From Setoptus koraiensis (taxonomy: Eukaryota; Arthropoda), in NCBI GenBank assembly GCA_048013815.1, contig CM106586.1, forward strand, positions 2,046,001-2,110,000: DNA of 64,000 bases, written 5' to 3'. Made by a program: the position numbers and the translations under genes. The notes beneath the pieces are model-generated. The model searched no databases. It saw only the letters and a program-made list of their open reading frames with translations, and was not told where the DNA came from. How positions within the stretch are numbered: position 1 is the first letter of the stretch; every line of letters starts with the position of its first letter. This document shows positions 1 to 10,136 of this stretch, piece by piece.

Positions 1-1350
1 CTATGTCAGTTCCTATGCCTCTTTTTTCTAAATTATGAGCACATCTTCCAATATTGTCTAGTAACGGAGTGAATTTGGTGTGGTATTGTCTGTTACATTC
101 TTTCAAGAGTTGAGCTTCGACAGTATCACAAAAGCAGCTACATATACCATGCGTTGTGAAGTGAACCGGATGATAATCGGTGTTGTTCGACAACACATTG
201 CATGGGTTATTGATGTAGACTGTCAACTCAAACACATCGGCGGTTACTCCCACTGTTCCCGCTACAATTAATGATGTTAGTAATAATAGGCTCTTGACTC
301 CCATCATGTCTCTTAAATTCACAAACTGATTTCTAGCTAACGGTTTGGTTAATATATCCGCTATTTGTCGTGATGTTTCAATATACTTGACTTTGACTTT
401 CTGTTCTTCTATGGCTACACGAATAAACATATATTTAACATCAATAAGTTTGATCTTTGTATGTATCTGTTGATTAACTATTAGTTTTATCGCACTTTGA
501 CTATCTAAATATAGATTGATAGGATTTGTCATTTCTCGACCAAGCTCACTTAATAACTGTCTAACCCAAATGAGATTACTACAAGCTAAGCTAGCAGCGA
601 TGAATTCAGCATTTGTGGTTGACGTTGCCGTTGTCGTTTGCTTTGTTGAACGCCAAACTACTGGTGCTCCATTGAGCATGACAATTATACCACTAGTTGA
701 CTTCTTCGTATCTAAGTCTCCGGCGAAGTCGGAGTCAGAGTAGGATTCAAAGTGAAAGTTCTCACCCTTATTGTAATGCAATCCTATGTCTGATGTAGCT
801 TTCAAATATCGGAAGATCCTCTTCACTCCCGCCCAGTGGGATGGCTTGACACAATCAGCATAGCTGGCTAATTTTGACACTGCATAGCTTATGTCTGGTC
901 TTGTGCCATTGCTTACATAAATGAGGGATCCAATTGCTTCTTTATATGGAACTATAACTTCTTTCTCCACGTGATCTAAGGACAAACCATTTTTGCAATA
1001 CTTTTGGTTGTGCTCCATAGGAGTGGATGCATCCTTAGCGTTGCTTAACTCAAATCTTGCGATCATCTTTCTTATGTAGTAGCGTTGATTGACAATCATG
1101 TCTCGATTTTTTCTGTCTCGATAGATTTCCAATCCAACGAAACAACTCGGATCCATAATGGACACCTCAAATTTCGTCTTGAGGAAGTTGGTTATTTTAT
1201 CCAGCAGTTGGATATTATTGCTACACACTAATCCGTCATCTACGTACAAGACTAATATAAGGGTGATCTTGTCTCTATCATCCTTTCTTACCATGATGCA
1301 ATTATCTTTGTACAACGGCTGCAGCTCAAATGTCTTCAGAAAAGAAACAA
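1..1350 (-). mobile_element. Ty1/copia retroelement fossil, 3' part of pol with downstream hydrophobic/Cys segment
   Basis: Read on the minus strand, this stretch encodes the end of a copia-type reverse transcriptase (the YVDD catalytic motif lies near 1235-1260), then RNase H with the usual final motif ILTKPLA near 340. The reading then runs on past the normal end of pol into a strongly hydrophobic Leu-rich stretch (about 260-310) and a Cys-containing region that reaches the left edge. That layout looks like an extra envelope-like part attached to pol, which is uncommon but known in some copia lineages. The element continues outside the window, so its ends and LTRs are not visible. Its gag, protease and integrase parts are not seen here. 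Family assignment is firm; the envelope-like reading is inference. Confidence 0.8.
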
Positions 1351-1900
1351 ACGTACAGTTCACTTCATACGTTACTGAGCTGTTATACACATTCAGTGTT
1401 TACTGGGTACAGTTCATATTCCAACACACACGAACACACAAACCAATGAGCAATTGAAGACAATGCCTCAAGCGGACCAATTAACGCTATCGGGGCAACT
1501 CTGGACAATTTGGCGATAAATGCGAGAAATCCGAACAAACAGTCGACGAAACTGATGATCAGATTGCTAACGCCGACACGATAAACAGAGCAATCAGGCC
1601 AACGTACTCATATATACTTTAAATCCTATCTTACTTAGCATCATTGAGTGGGTCCTGGGTGTGAGGGCCATGGTTAAAATATCGGCTTTCTGGTCTTCTG
1701 ATTTGATATACTCTAGTCTGAATTCTCCTTTGTTAAATCTCTCTCTCACGTAGTGTACCTTGAGATCGATGTGCTTTGTTTTGCCGTGGAACTCAGGGTT
1801 TTTAATGAGCCGGAGAGCCGATTGGTTATCTATAAATAGTGTTGGTTGTCTGGTTTTTAAACCAAGTTCTCTAAACAGTGAGTTTAACCACGTAAGTTCA
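1351..1900 (-). mobile_element. Second Ty1/copia fossil, RNase H tail and 3' noncoding part
   Basis: On the minus strand, 1640-1900 encodes the C-terminal end of a different copia RNase H: a KTKHIDLKVHYVRE-type segment followed by KADILT. It is clearly diverged from the element at 1-1350. The 1351-1640 stretch is downstream noncoding sequence with no recognisable gene. It may hold LTR sequence, but no pair of repeats can be seen. The rest of the element lies in or beyond the assembly gap at 1901-2400. It is incomplete as seen. Confidence 0.65.
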
Positions 1901-2400
1901 NNNNNNNNNNNNNNNNNNNNNNNNNNNNNNNNNNNNNNNNNNNNNNNNNNNNNNNNNNNNNNNNNNNNNNNNNNNNNNNNNNNNNNNNNNNNNNNNNNNN
2001 NNNNNNNNNNNNNNNNNNNNNNNNNNNNNNNNNNNNNNNNNNNNNNNNNNNNNNNNNNNNNNNNNNNNNNNNNNNNNNNNNNNNNNNNNNNNNNNNNNNN
2101 NNNNNNNNNNNNNNNNNNNNNNNNNNNNNNNNNNNNNNNNNNNNNNNNNNNNNNNNNNNNNNNNNNNNNNNNNNNNNNNNNNNNNNNNNNNNNNNNNNNN
2201 NNNNNNNNNNNNNNNNNNNNNNNNNNNNNNNNNNNNNNNNNNNNNNNNNNNNNNNNNNNNNNNNNNNNNNNNNNNNNNNNNNNNNNNNNNNNNNNNNNNN
2301 NNNNNNNNNNNNNNNNNNNNNNNNNNNNNNNNNNNNNNNNNNNNNNNNNNNNNNNNNNNNNNNNNNNNNNNNNNNNNNNNNNNNNNNNNNNNNNNNNNNN
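1901..2400. other. Assembly gap of 500 N
   Basis: Exactly 500 undetermined bases, probably a gap of arbitrary size between contigs. It lies inside a repeat-rich region, so the order and orientation of 1-1900 relative to the rest of the window rest on scaffolding only. Confidence 0.99.
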
Positions 2401-2406
2401 GAATCA

Positions 2407-2490
2407 GTATCACTTGTCAGGATTTCGAATTTTCAATTTCGAATTGTTACCACCGAACTTCGAACACTGAACCACGAACATCGACGGAGC
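2407..2490. repeat. TTCGAA dyad repeat array, copy 1
   Basis: Degenerate short repeats built from TTCGAA palindromes alternating with CGAAC and TGACCA-like words, with a period near 14-15 bp in the clearest part. The same array type occurs at 10515-10741 and 11608-11695. It has no coding potential. It ends just before a family-B DNA transposon that starts at 2504. Confidence 0.7.
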
Positions 2491-2503
2491 AGATGAAAAT
2501 ATT

Positions 2504-3496
2504 GGGTGTCCTTCGGAATACGTACCAAGCCCGATTTCCTTCAAACTCCACAAAGGGGCCCCGAATGGGCCCCAGAGAACGTTGTTGATGGTCCGGAAGT
2601 GCGGAAATTCCTACTTCCGGAAATATAGAAAAATTCATTTTTCGGGCCTCAGAGGAGCCTCAGACCTGAAATTTTTGCATGTCTGTATAGATCTCGATAG
2701 AAGCATTGTGATTGTTGTCAATACCAAGATGAGTGACAGCCGGTTCGCTGGATATTCATAAATTACCTCATCAGTCACTTCCGGTTTGAGAAATATCGCA
2801 CTTAGTCTGGTTTGGTCGGCTCTCTCGCTAGATAAGGAACGCAACTCATATACAAGAATGAACGAAACCCGGTCCGATCGCGGGCCCCGCCCACTCGACT
2901 CCCAGTCCTCGGGAAGAATCTTTTTTGGTTTGGTGGCCGTCAGTCGTCCCGCCGGAGGCCGCAGGCCGTAGGCGTGGACGACTGGAGGCCGAACCCCTCC
3001 TCGGGCACGGCCCAAGATGCATGGAAGACGGAGGGGCTATTGTACTGCATTGAACCCTGGCCCTGAACCTTTATTAGTAGGAGGCCTGGCCGAGGCTAGG
3101 ACATCAGACTTCGCATGGGGTGGTATTCTTTTCTGGTGGTAAAACCGCAAAAGTTTGGGGATATATCCGTTTATTGATTATGCGCTGTTTCAATTCGTGC
3201 CGTGCGCATTGGTCATGCCTCTTAGGTTTGACCGCTTTTATCTTCTACCTGGAGCTTCTAGGTACAATCTACCCTCGGTATGAAGACGTTACTACCCTAC
3301 CCGAAGTCCGTGCGGGTGGGTACGGCCGATTATACCGTCAATATGCCCTCAAATACCCTCGAATACCCAGAATACCCTCGGTAACGAAGAATTTCCGCAC
3401 TTCCGGAATACCTTTTCCGGTCTCAGGGCACCATAATCTACCCAAAAATACCCAAAATACCCAAATTGGACGTGGTACGTATTCCGAAGAACAACC
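2504..3496. mobile_element. Non-autonomous DNA transposon, family B (about 1 kb), copy 1
   Basis: The left end is GGGTGTCCTTCGGAATACG and the right end is its inverted partner, CGTATTCCGAAGAACAACC, so both terminal inverted repeats are visible. The interior holds a GC-rich inverted palindrome near 2945-2985, a run of ACCC-type short repeats near 3345-3470, and several CCGGAAGT motifs. No transposase is encoded. Flanking octamers AAAATATT and AAAATCTG match at only 6 of 8 positions, so this copy is older or rearranged. The better copy at 8374-9371 defines the family. Confidence 0.8.
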
Positions 3497-4826
3497 AAAA
3501 TCTGAGACATTTTGATTTATTTTGTCACACTCTATAGCTGCTTTGAACAGACCAAACGAATTATTCTCATAGCATACCGCACACAGGTCGCGCGATATAA
3601 CACAGAGTGCGCCTTTGCTGACTTTTTGTGTCTCGAAAAATTATTCATTGTGACTAAATCGGGTATTCTAAATTCACCAAATTTTGTACGCAAGCAGTCA
3701 ACATGTGTATCTAGCTATATTGAAAATCTGAGGCACGTAGATCTTTTCTCCCAAGTCTCGCGGACTCGCTTCAAATAGCTCATTCGGGTGTTCTTGCGAT
3801 TAGGTCCCAGCGCCGATCATCACGAAACTTGACACACGGGCCCCGCAGGGGCCCCACATCATGGATTAGGTGGTCCGGAAGTGCGGAAACTTCTGGTTCC
3901 GGTTTTACATGAAGTTAAAGCTAGAGCTCTGAACATTGAGAATCAGGTAGATGACCTCCAGCGGAGCAGGATGGAATCTAAATCAATCCGGTATCACTTC
4001 CGGTTTGCTAGATATCAAGGTTCAACTGAAATTAGAGGTGCGGCCGGGCCTGTGCGGTTGCGGCAAGCGGGCCCATACTGTGCACAGACTGCGCAACACC
4101 ATGTATTAGCATGTAATTCAGTTGTTCCTACTTGTCTCATCCTTATTTTTTATTCGCCCCTTCATTTGTGGGTGGATTGCAGTCATGTAAGCGGAGGGTA
4201 GAGGGCGCAGCCCGAAACCCGAAGCGCTCATCAACCCTACCCGAAGGGTTCCCGTCGCACGCAGTCGTCGCGGGAGCGGCGACGGAGATGTGACGGCCTC
4301 CAGAATACGAGGCCGAAGGCCGAGTTCTAAGAACAATTGCAGGCTCATCCCTGAGTGTAGCGAAGCATGAATTTGGCAATTTCCGGTCTCTCAACTCTTG
4401 GAATATCGCTATAACCAGAGAACCGGAAGTGGTAAAGAGCTAAAACTTATGTCATTGTGTTGATCGTCATCTGGAACGTCATTCTGATGAGTTTCAACTC
4501 TCTAGAAGCAACTTAAGGTAAAACCGGAACCGGAAGTTTCCGCACTTCCGGACCACTTTTCCTGATGGTTTTGGGTCAAGATGAACCTGTACCGGAAGTT
4601 TCATCATAATCGGCGCTGGGACCTAATCGCTAGAACAACCGCTCATTCATACATTGAAGTAGCAAACAACATAGATCGTGCGTCTTACAGCACATACTGT
4701 GCCATCGCCCTCGGTGTACTTATCTAGATGGTTATCTCCGACATGTCATTACATACTCGCTTCTATATTCTTATCATACTTGTCCATCCAAAAAATTGAG
4801 CGCTCGAGATACTGACATAATCAGTA
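3497..4826 (+). mobile_element. Unclassified element-borne coding segment, interrupted by a transposon
   Basis: An open frame on the plus strand ends near 3778 and includes the string VRKQSTCVS. A related string lies on the minus strand at about 10400-10430. After the 855-bp family-A transposon (3786-4640), about 185 bp of similar-looking sequence continues up to the gypsy pol end at 4827. The parent element is not identified. It could be an envelope-like part or another mobile-element gene. It looks broken and old. Function is unknown. Confidence 0.35.
3786..4640. mobile_element. Non-autonomous DNA transposon, family A (855 bp), copy 1
   Basis: Starts GGGTGTTCTTGCGATTAG and ends CTAATCGCTAGAACAACC. 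It is flanked on both sides by the perfect 8-bp duplication GCTCATTC (3778-3785 and 4641-4648). The core shared by all family-A copies, a GC-rich segment with the ACCCGAAGGGT palindrome and a CGTCGCGGGAGCG motif, lies at about 4185-4335. Subterminal CCGGAAGT motifs face each other near both ends. It has no transposase and needs one supplied in trans. The 8-bp duplication and GG start fit Merlin best; hAT and P are alternatives. Confidence 0.88.
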
Positions 4827-7030
4827 TCACTTGTTTAAACGCGATACATGGGCGGTAATTCGTTGTTGTCTCTTGCGCTCTGCTCCTGCGTATTCTAGCA
4901 CATAGATGTCGCGTGGCTTCCTCACTATCACTTCGTACAGACCGACAAACTTTTCTACAAACTTCACTGAGCCTCTGTTTGCCCGAGGCTCAAAATAGAC
5001 CCTGACTATCTCACCAAGTTGGAAGCTCGCATCCATGTGGTGACTGTCGTGAATTTTTTTGGCTGCTCTATTTGTTTTCGTTGTCGATTCGGCGGCTGCT
5101 TTGCGAATCATTTCGAGCCTCGTGCTTAGTGACTCGTAGTAATTGGTTTCGTCGTCAAATGCGCTGATGGGCTCGTTTGGCAGCCGTAGCCGTCTCCCGA
5201 AGAGTATCTCGTATGGCGAGAATTTAGTTGTTGTGTGGCGGATGGCGTTGGTGCTTAGTATGCTCATGTCGACTTGCTCGTCCCAGTTTGATGAGCCGTC
5301 GATTGCCATAGCTAGTTTATCTTTGAAAGATTGTATAGCCCGCTCCACCACCGCGTTTCCTTGGTGGTGGTGTGGCGTAGATAGTTGCAACTCTGCTCCC
5401 AGTGAACCGAGTGTTTGCTTTACGACCTCTGCCCTAAAACAACTCGCGTTGTCCGCCAGGAACATTAGTGGGACCCCGTGGTACGCCACTATTTGTTCTT
5501 TGATAAACTTAATTACTGTTTTTGCTGATGTTGTCGCTACAGCCTGTGCAAACACGAACTTGCTGAAGACGTCGATGCCTATCAACACATGTCGGTTTGC
5601 ATTCGGGGTGTTGTAGCGAATAGTGCCACACTCAGATTTCCACCAAACTTCACACATGGGGCCCTTGGGGCCCCCAAACAACGGATTCGCTGGTCCGGAA
5701 GTGCGGAAACTTCCGGTTCTGGTTTTACACAAAATTCAAGCTAGAGCTATGGAACTTGATATGCAGCAGGATATGAACATTCTGAGTACAATGGAGTTCA
5801 TTTTACGTGTGTGCGGCTTCCGGTTGCGGAGATATTCAGGAAAAACAGCGCGGGTATCCCGCTCGGGACGAAACATCCGCGCGCACGAGTAAATACGTGC
5901 GCCCTAGAGGCTCCGATATGTCGCCACACAAGATGGCACAGCGCTACATCAGTGCTTATGTTCCGAGGCTTTTAACATTTCTTCTAGTCTCTTACTCTCG
6001 TCTATGGTTTGCAGTCATGTGAGCGGAGGGCTGAGGGCGAAGCCAGAAACCCGAAACCCGAAGCGCTCATCAACCCTACCCGAAGGGTTCCCGTCGCACG
6101 CAGTCGTCGCGGGAGCGACGACGGAGATGTGACGGCCTCCAAATTACGAGGCCGCAGGCCGAATTCTCAGACCCACCGCAGGTTCATCCCCGAGTGCAGC
6201 GAAGCTGAAATTCGTCAACTTCCGGTCTTCCTGACCAATAAATATGCCGATATCTCGAGAACCGGAAGTCGCACCGAGCTGAAAATTATGCCATTGTATT
6301 CAGCGTCCTTTGGAAGGCTAGTATGGTGATTTTCAGACCTCTAGCTCTAACTTGAGGTAAAACCAGAACCGGAAGTTTCCGCACTTCCGGACCACTTTTT
6401 TCGTTCTATTGAGGTCAATATGAACCTATACCGAAAGTTTCATCAGAATCTGAGTGTGGCACTATTCGCTACAACAACCTGCATTCGTTGTCTCCGGCAG
6501 TGGTCCGAGGAAATCTAGGGCGATCATTTGCATCGGTTCGTGCACATTGAACGAGTGCATGAGGCCCTGTGGTGCCTTTATGGGCACCTCAAATCGCTGG
6601 CAGACGATGCACTCTTTGACGTTCTTCGCCACGTCTTCTTTGAGATTTTTCCAGTATTACTTGGCTTTCACAAGGTTTTGCGTTCGGTCGATCCCTGGAT
6701 GGCCATTGCTGTGGCTGTCCTTCATGACCTGTTCTCTGTAATTTATTGGCACATACAAAAGGCCGTTTTTGTATATGTACCCGTTGTCAATCCTTATCGA
6801 CGTGTCGTTGCCGACGTTCGCCGTCAGCTCGACTGCCTCCGCGTCTGCGTCATAGGACTTGCGATAGTCGGCTAACGGTACCAGTACAAAGCAAAATCTG
6901 TCGTCGTCCAGATTATCTTTGTACTGGCACTGTGGCTGGCGCGTCAGGCAGTCGGCCTCGCAGTGCTTTTCGCCAGATTGGTGCTTTATGTTTAATTTGT
7001 ACTCTGGAGATAGTTTCTTGCGTAGTAATG
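4827..7030 (-). mobile_element. Ty3/gypsy retroelement fossil, RNase H end and integrase
   Basis: Read on the minus strand from about 7030 downward: the end of RNase H (an EADCLTRQP motif), the integrase zinc-binding HHCC region, then the catalytic core (a QMIALDFLGPLP start motif near 6490-6540), and the C-terminal integrase part to 4827, a clean 301-residue frame that includes the transposon boundary. The family-A DNA transposon at 5606-6479 sits inside the integrase. Gag, protease, reverse transcriptase and LTRs are not seen next to it, so the element is incomplete. Upstream it stops where the unclassified element at 7031 begins. Confidence 0.85.
5606..6479. mobile_element. Non-autonomous DNA transposon, family A (874 bp), copy 2, inside gypsy integrase
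   Basis: Ends are GGGTGTTGTAGCGAATAG and CTATTCGCTACAACAACC. The target duplication TGCATTCG is perfect (5598-5605 and 6480-6487). The outer inverted repeats use a GTGCCACACTC variant, unlike copy 1, while the GC-rich core (about 6010-6165) is nearly the same. Eight CCGGAA-type motifs are spread across the element. Because it splits a gypsy integrase, it is younger than that gypsy copy. Confidence 0.92.
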
Positions 7031-7043
7031 TGTGACAGACACG

Positions 7044-7302
7044 AAAAATTGATCAGACCTGCACAGATTGTGGATGGCATAGTGCTAGCTTTCTCTAGGA
7101 AGTTTCAGGGATTTATCCTGGTGAGAACGATTTCGAAAATGGCTCATACTCAATTACCCCTTGTGCCCTAAAATGGCCTATGGCGCCAATACCAGAAACA
7201 GAAAATTGATTAGACTTGCACAGATCGTGTATGGCACAGTGCTAGCTGTCTCTAGGAAGTTTCAAGAATTTATCCTGGTGGGAACAGTTTCAACAATGGA
7301 TA
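7044..7302 (+). repeat. Tandem duplication of a 100-bp leader segment
   Basis: Two direct copies of about 100 bp (7044-7143 and 7203-7302), 159 bp apart, share words such as CATAGTGCTAGC/CACAGTGCTAGC and TCTCTAGGAAGTTTCA. Each copy ends at an ATG: the first opens a ten-codon frame, the second opens the longer acidic frame at 7296. Visual identity is about 85 percent. It is part of the unclassified element. Confidence 0.75.
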
Positions 7303-7805
7303 GCTTCGCAACCAGTAGTATTAGCGATGCTTGCGACGAAATAGTCACACCACAGGTGGCTCCTGATGGTGCAGAGAGAGACCAAAATGTATATAATCCT
7401 GTAAATAATGATGTAAATACTGTTAGTGATGTGCAGATGGCTCCTGCAACATCCGAGACGCAAGGTGCTACAGCAGCAGATGGATCTAGTGACCAACCCA
7501 CCACTAGCAGGGGTTCTTCTCCTCATACGAAAGACCCGTCTATGGCCAGAAAAGCCGCGAAGGCCGATCCAAGTGATCCCGATTATTTTTGGATCTCTCC
7601 CTTGTACAACAATAATCCACTTAACGTGGCATTTAATAGAGTTTCCATGCTTAGTCAACCTGTGAATGATTTGACCGATGATCTCTGCGATAACTTCGCT
7701 CTGATGGCTCACAATTATTTCAATAGTCCCGAGCTCAGGAAGGATCTTGATGTCGGCTATGAGCATGTAAGAACAGTAAGGTTTATGCCCATTCACACCT
7801 TCTGA
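7296..7805 (+). CDS. Acidic Ser/Thr-rich protein of the unclassified element
   Basis: A frame of about 169 residues starting MDSFATSS. The first 90 residues are rich in Asp, Ala, Thr and Ser and look disordered. The second half (SDPDYFWISPLYNNN onward) looks more globular. There is no signal peptide, zinc finger or recognised domain. An opposite-strand open frame covers the same DNA, but its composition looks less natural. It lies just behind the duplicated leader. It might be a structural (Gag- or capsid-like) protein of a fossil element, but nothing in the sequence proves this. Confidence 0.4.
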   Translation: MDSFATSSISDACDEIVTPQVAPDGAERDQNVYNPVNNDVNTVSDVQMAPATSETQGATAADGSSDQPTTSRGSSPHTKDPSMARKAAKADPSDPDYFWISPLYNNNPLNVAFNRVSMLSQPVNDLTDDLCDNFALMAHNYFNSPELRKDLDVGYEHVRTVRFMPIHTF

Positions 7806-8373
7806 AAGCCAGTAGATCCGATATTGACGAAGCACTATGATTGCCTTTGCTGGCTCATACGTGACGGCCGGAGCCGTGCAGACCCGTGCCTTGTCTGTTG
7901 CTTCTATGGTGAACATCATGTTGGTTGGCGTGAGAAGATAGGTGCCAGATTTAAGCGTGGGCGACCAACACCAGGCGGTCAAACAATACTCCAACTTGTA
8001 GCAATAATAGGCACAGTCTCCACGCCCATGCTTTATAATATACCGGTGCGGATGAGAGACGCAATATCTCTTAAGATCACGGGCGACAACACCATAACTC
8101 AAAGGCTTCAGCTTCTGAACCGACAGCCCGTTGTTCAAGCTGTGGTAGTATACTATAGCCTACTATAGTGATGGATACTTTGAGTTGGCCTGGCTCATAA
8201 GTGGATTTGAGCATTTCATGAAAATGTATGCTCCAACAAGGGAACTTGCTAGCGAGGGGCCGAGATCTGTGAAACCACATTTCGCACGCAGTCTGCCTCC
8301 AAGTGATGCATGGGTTACTACGTACATGTCTGACGACACGTATTACCAGATAAACCGCATAAGAAAGCACGTG

Positions 8374-9371
8374 GGTTGTTCCATCGAACAGCGACCACGC
8401 CCAATTTAGGTATTTTGGGTATTTTTGGGTAGGGTATTGTACCCTGATACCCGAACAGGTATTCCGGAAGTGCGGAAATTCTTCGTTACCGAGATACCCG
8501 AGGTACCGCATACTAGGTATATTAGGGTATTTGAGTGCATATTGACGGTATAATCGGCCGTACCTTCCCGCACGGACATCGGGTAGGGTACTAACGTTTT
8601 CATACCAAGGGTAGATTGTACCTAGAAGCTCCAGGTAGGAAATAAGAGCGGTCAAACTCAAGAGGCGTGACCAATGCACACGGCACGAATTGAAACCGTG
8701 CACAATCACTAAAGGGATATACCCCCAAACTTTTGGGATTCCACCACCGGGAAAGAGTAACACCCCAGGCGAAGCCTGACGTCATAGCCTCGGCCAGGAC
8801 TCCTACTAATAAAGGTTCAGGGCCAGAGTTCAAGGCTGTACAATAGCCCTTCCGTCTGCCATTCATCTTGGGCCCTGGCCGGAGGAGGGGTTCGGCCTCC
8901 AGTCGTCCACGCCTACGGCCTGCGGCCTCCGGCGGGACGACTGACGGCCACCAAACTAAAAAAGATGCTTCCAGAGGACTGGGAGTCGAATGGGCGGGGC
9001 CCGTGATCGGGCCGGCTTTCTATCATATAGGGTGTGGACTTGCTTTAGAGACCGTAACTAGTTGGTAGTACAGCCGAATCAGTTTTAGAACCGGAAGTGT
9101 GACTTGCGCTTATTGTAGAATATCTCGCGAACGAGTTGATGTAAAAGATTTATCTTTACGCTATCACATTGATAGCATGTGGATCTAGACAATCATACAA
9201 GAATTTGAGGTTTGAGGCCCCTCTGAGGCCCGAAAAATGCATTTTTCTATATCTCCGGAAGTAGAAATTTCCGCACTTCCGGACCACTTTATTTGTTCTT
9301 TGGGGCCCCTTTTGGGCTCCCGTGTTGAGTTTGAAGGAAATCGGGCTTGGTCGCTGTTCGATGGAACACCC
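8374..9371. mobile_element. Non-autonomous DNA transposon, family B (998 bp), copy 2
   Basis: Starts GGTTGTTCCATCGAACAGCG and ends CGCTGTTCGATGGAACACCC, with a perfect 8-bp target duplication AGCACGTG (8366-8373 and 9372-9379). A GC-rich palindrome lies near 8908-8945, and ACCC/GGGT short repeats lie near 8407-8460, so it runs opposite to copy 1 at 2504. Internal sequence next to the ends (CCGATTTC, AAACT, GGGGCCCC) resembles family A, which argues for one superfamily. It interrupts the unclassified plus-strand element and is therefore younger. Confidence 0.9.
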
Positions 9372-9958
9372 AGCACGTGAGCTGTAATGCTCTTGAATAC
9401 CCAACCAGGCTGTTTGCCTATGGAGACAAGACAATTGATTCCGCAACTGTTGTTGACGAGTGCGATAGCGGGCTTGTTGATCCAAGTAGCACCTGCATAA
9501 AAGAGTGGAACCGAGCCTGTAAAGAGTATTTCAATGGATACCCGGGTTATGTCGTTAAGCCGTTGTTCGGACCTAACGTGCGTGATATTCCGGAGATGGT
9601 CACTAAAGTCGAGCCTGACTGTAAATTGATCCAGCCAGTAATTTACAATATTCATGTGTTCTGGGCCGTGTTCTCTACCCAGATCAGGTCTCAGGCCTGC
9701 ACAACAGTGGCGTTTTATAGCAACCATCAGCCCTGTATGCTCGCAGCTACGTTCTGCAAGGAACTGCGCTCCAAATTCCAAGCTCGCTACAGGTTTGGAG
9801 AACATTGTAACCTGTTCAACGACATTACATTTGGCCGGTTCTGTTATGTAATTGACAGAAGTGATAGATCTACTCCTTGTACAGGAAGGCCCTGGGAGCA
9901 ATTGATCCCTATGCTAACTATCGCATCCCGCCCAGATGCAGAGTTATTCCGAGAGTGA
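9372..9958 (+). CDS. Cys-rich reading frame of the unclassified element
   Basis: Open plus-strand frame beginning at the edge of the family-B transposon and ending at 9958. It encodes about 195 residues with about ten cysteines and many aromatic residues, a globular-looking composition. The open frame just left of the transposon (about 8185-8373) appears to belong to the same coding region. I do not recognise the family. Candidates are a capsid or envelope-like protein of a fossil element. Confidence 0.4.
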
Positions 9959-10115
9959 TGACACTTCCTGCTTGATTGAGGAAGCTGTCGGCGCTGAGTT
10001 CAGGGACTACGCCAAATTTACTAGGGACGAAATCCAGTCCCTTGAAGTGCGACCGTCCATTAGGTCTGAACTGAATGACCGCTATGAGTACAGAGTGCCT
10101 GATGGTATCTTCTGA
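9936..10115 (+). CDS. Small 59-residue frame overlapping the Cys-rich frame
   Basis: An ATG at 9936 inside the last 23 bases of the upstream frame opens a 59-residue frame in another register, beginning MQSYSESDD and ending at 10115. It is charged and acidic, with no transmembrane segment. Short overlaps of this kind are typical of compact viral or element genomes. Coding status is unproven. Confidence 0.3.
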   Translation: MQSYSESDDTSCLIEEAVGAEFRDYAKFTRDEIQSLEVRPSIRSELNDRYEYRVPDGIF

Positions 10116-10136
10116 GCAACGGCATCCATATTGCCA

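Larger units (their letters stand above)
7031..10125 (+). mobile_element. Unclassified, possibly virus-like element with plus-strand open frames
   Basis: Abuts the gypsy fossil and is cut by a family-B transposon (8374-9371). Parts seen: a duplicated leader (7044-7302); an acidic Ser/Thr-rich reading frame from ATG 7296 to 7805; open plus-strand sequence on to about 8373; a Cys- and aromatic-rich frame resuming at 9372 and ending at 9958; and a 59-residue frame at 9936-10115. No reverse transcriptase, integrase, transposase or helicase motif was recognised. It looks broken. Origin could be a capsid- or envelope-bearing element or an integrated viral fragment; I cannot place it. Confidence 0.45.

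Noticed and set aside
2504-3496. Family-B copy as a perfect insertion with target duplication
   Set aside because: Flanking octamers match at only 6 of 8 bases, so a clean duplication is not claimed.
7290-8138. Minus-strand 282-residue open frame opposite the acidic frame
   Set aside because: Cys-rich and open, but it lies opposite a more natural plus-strand frame and matches nothing recognised, so it is treated as a probable shadow.
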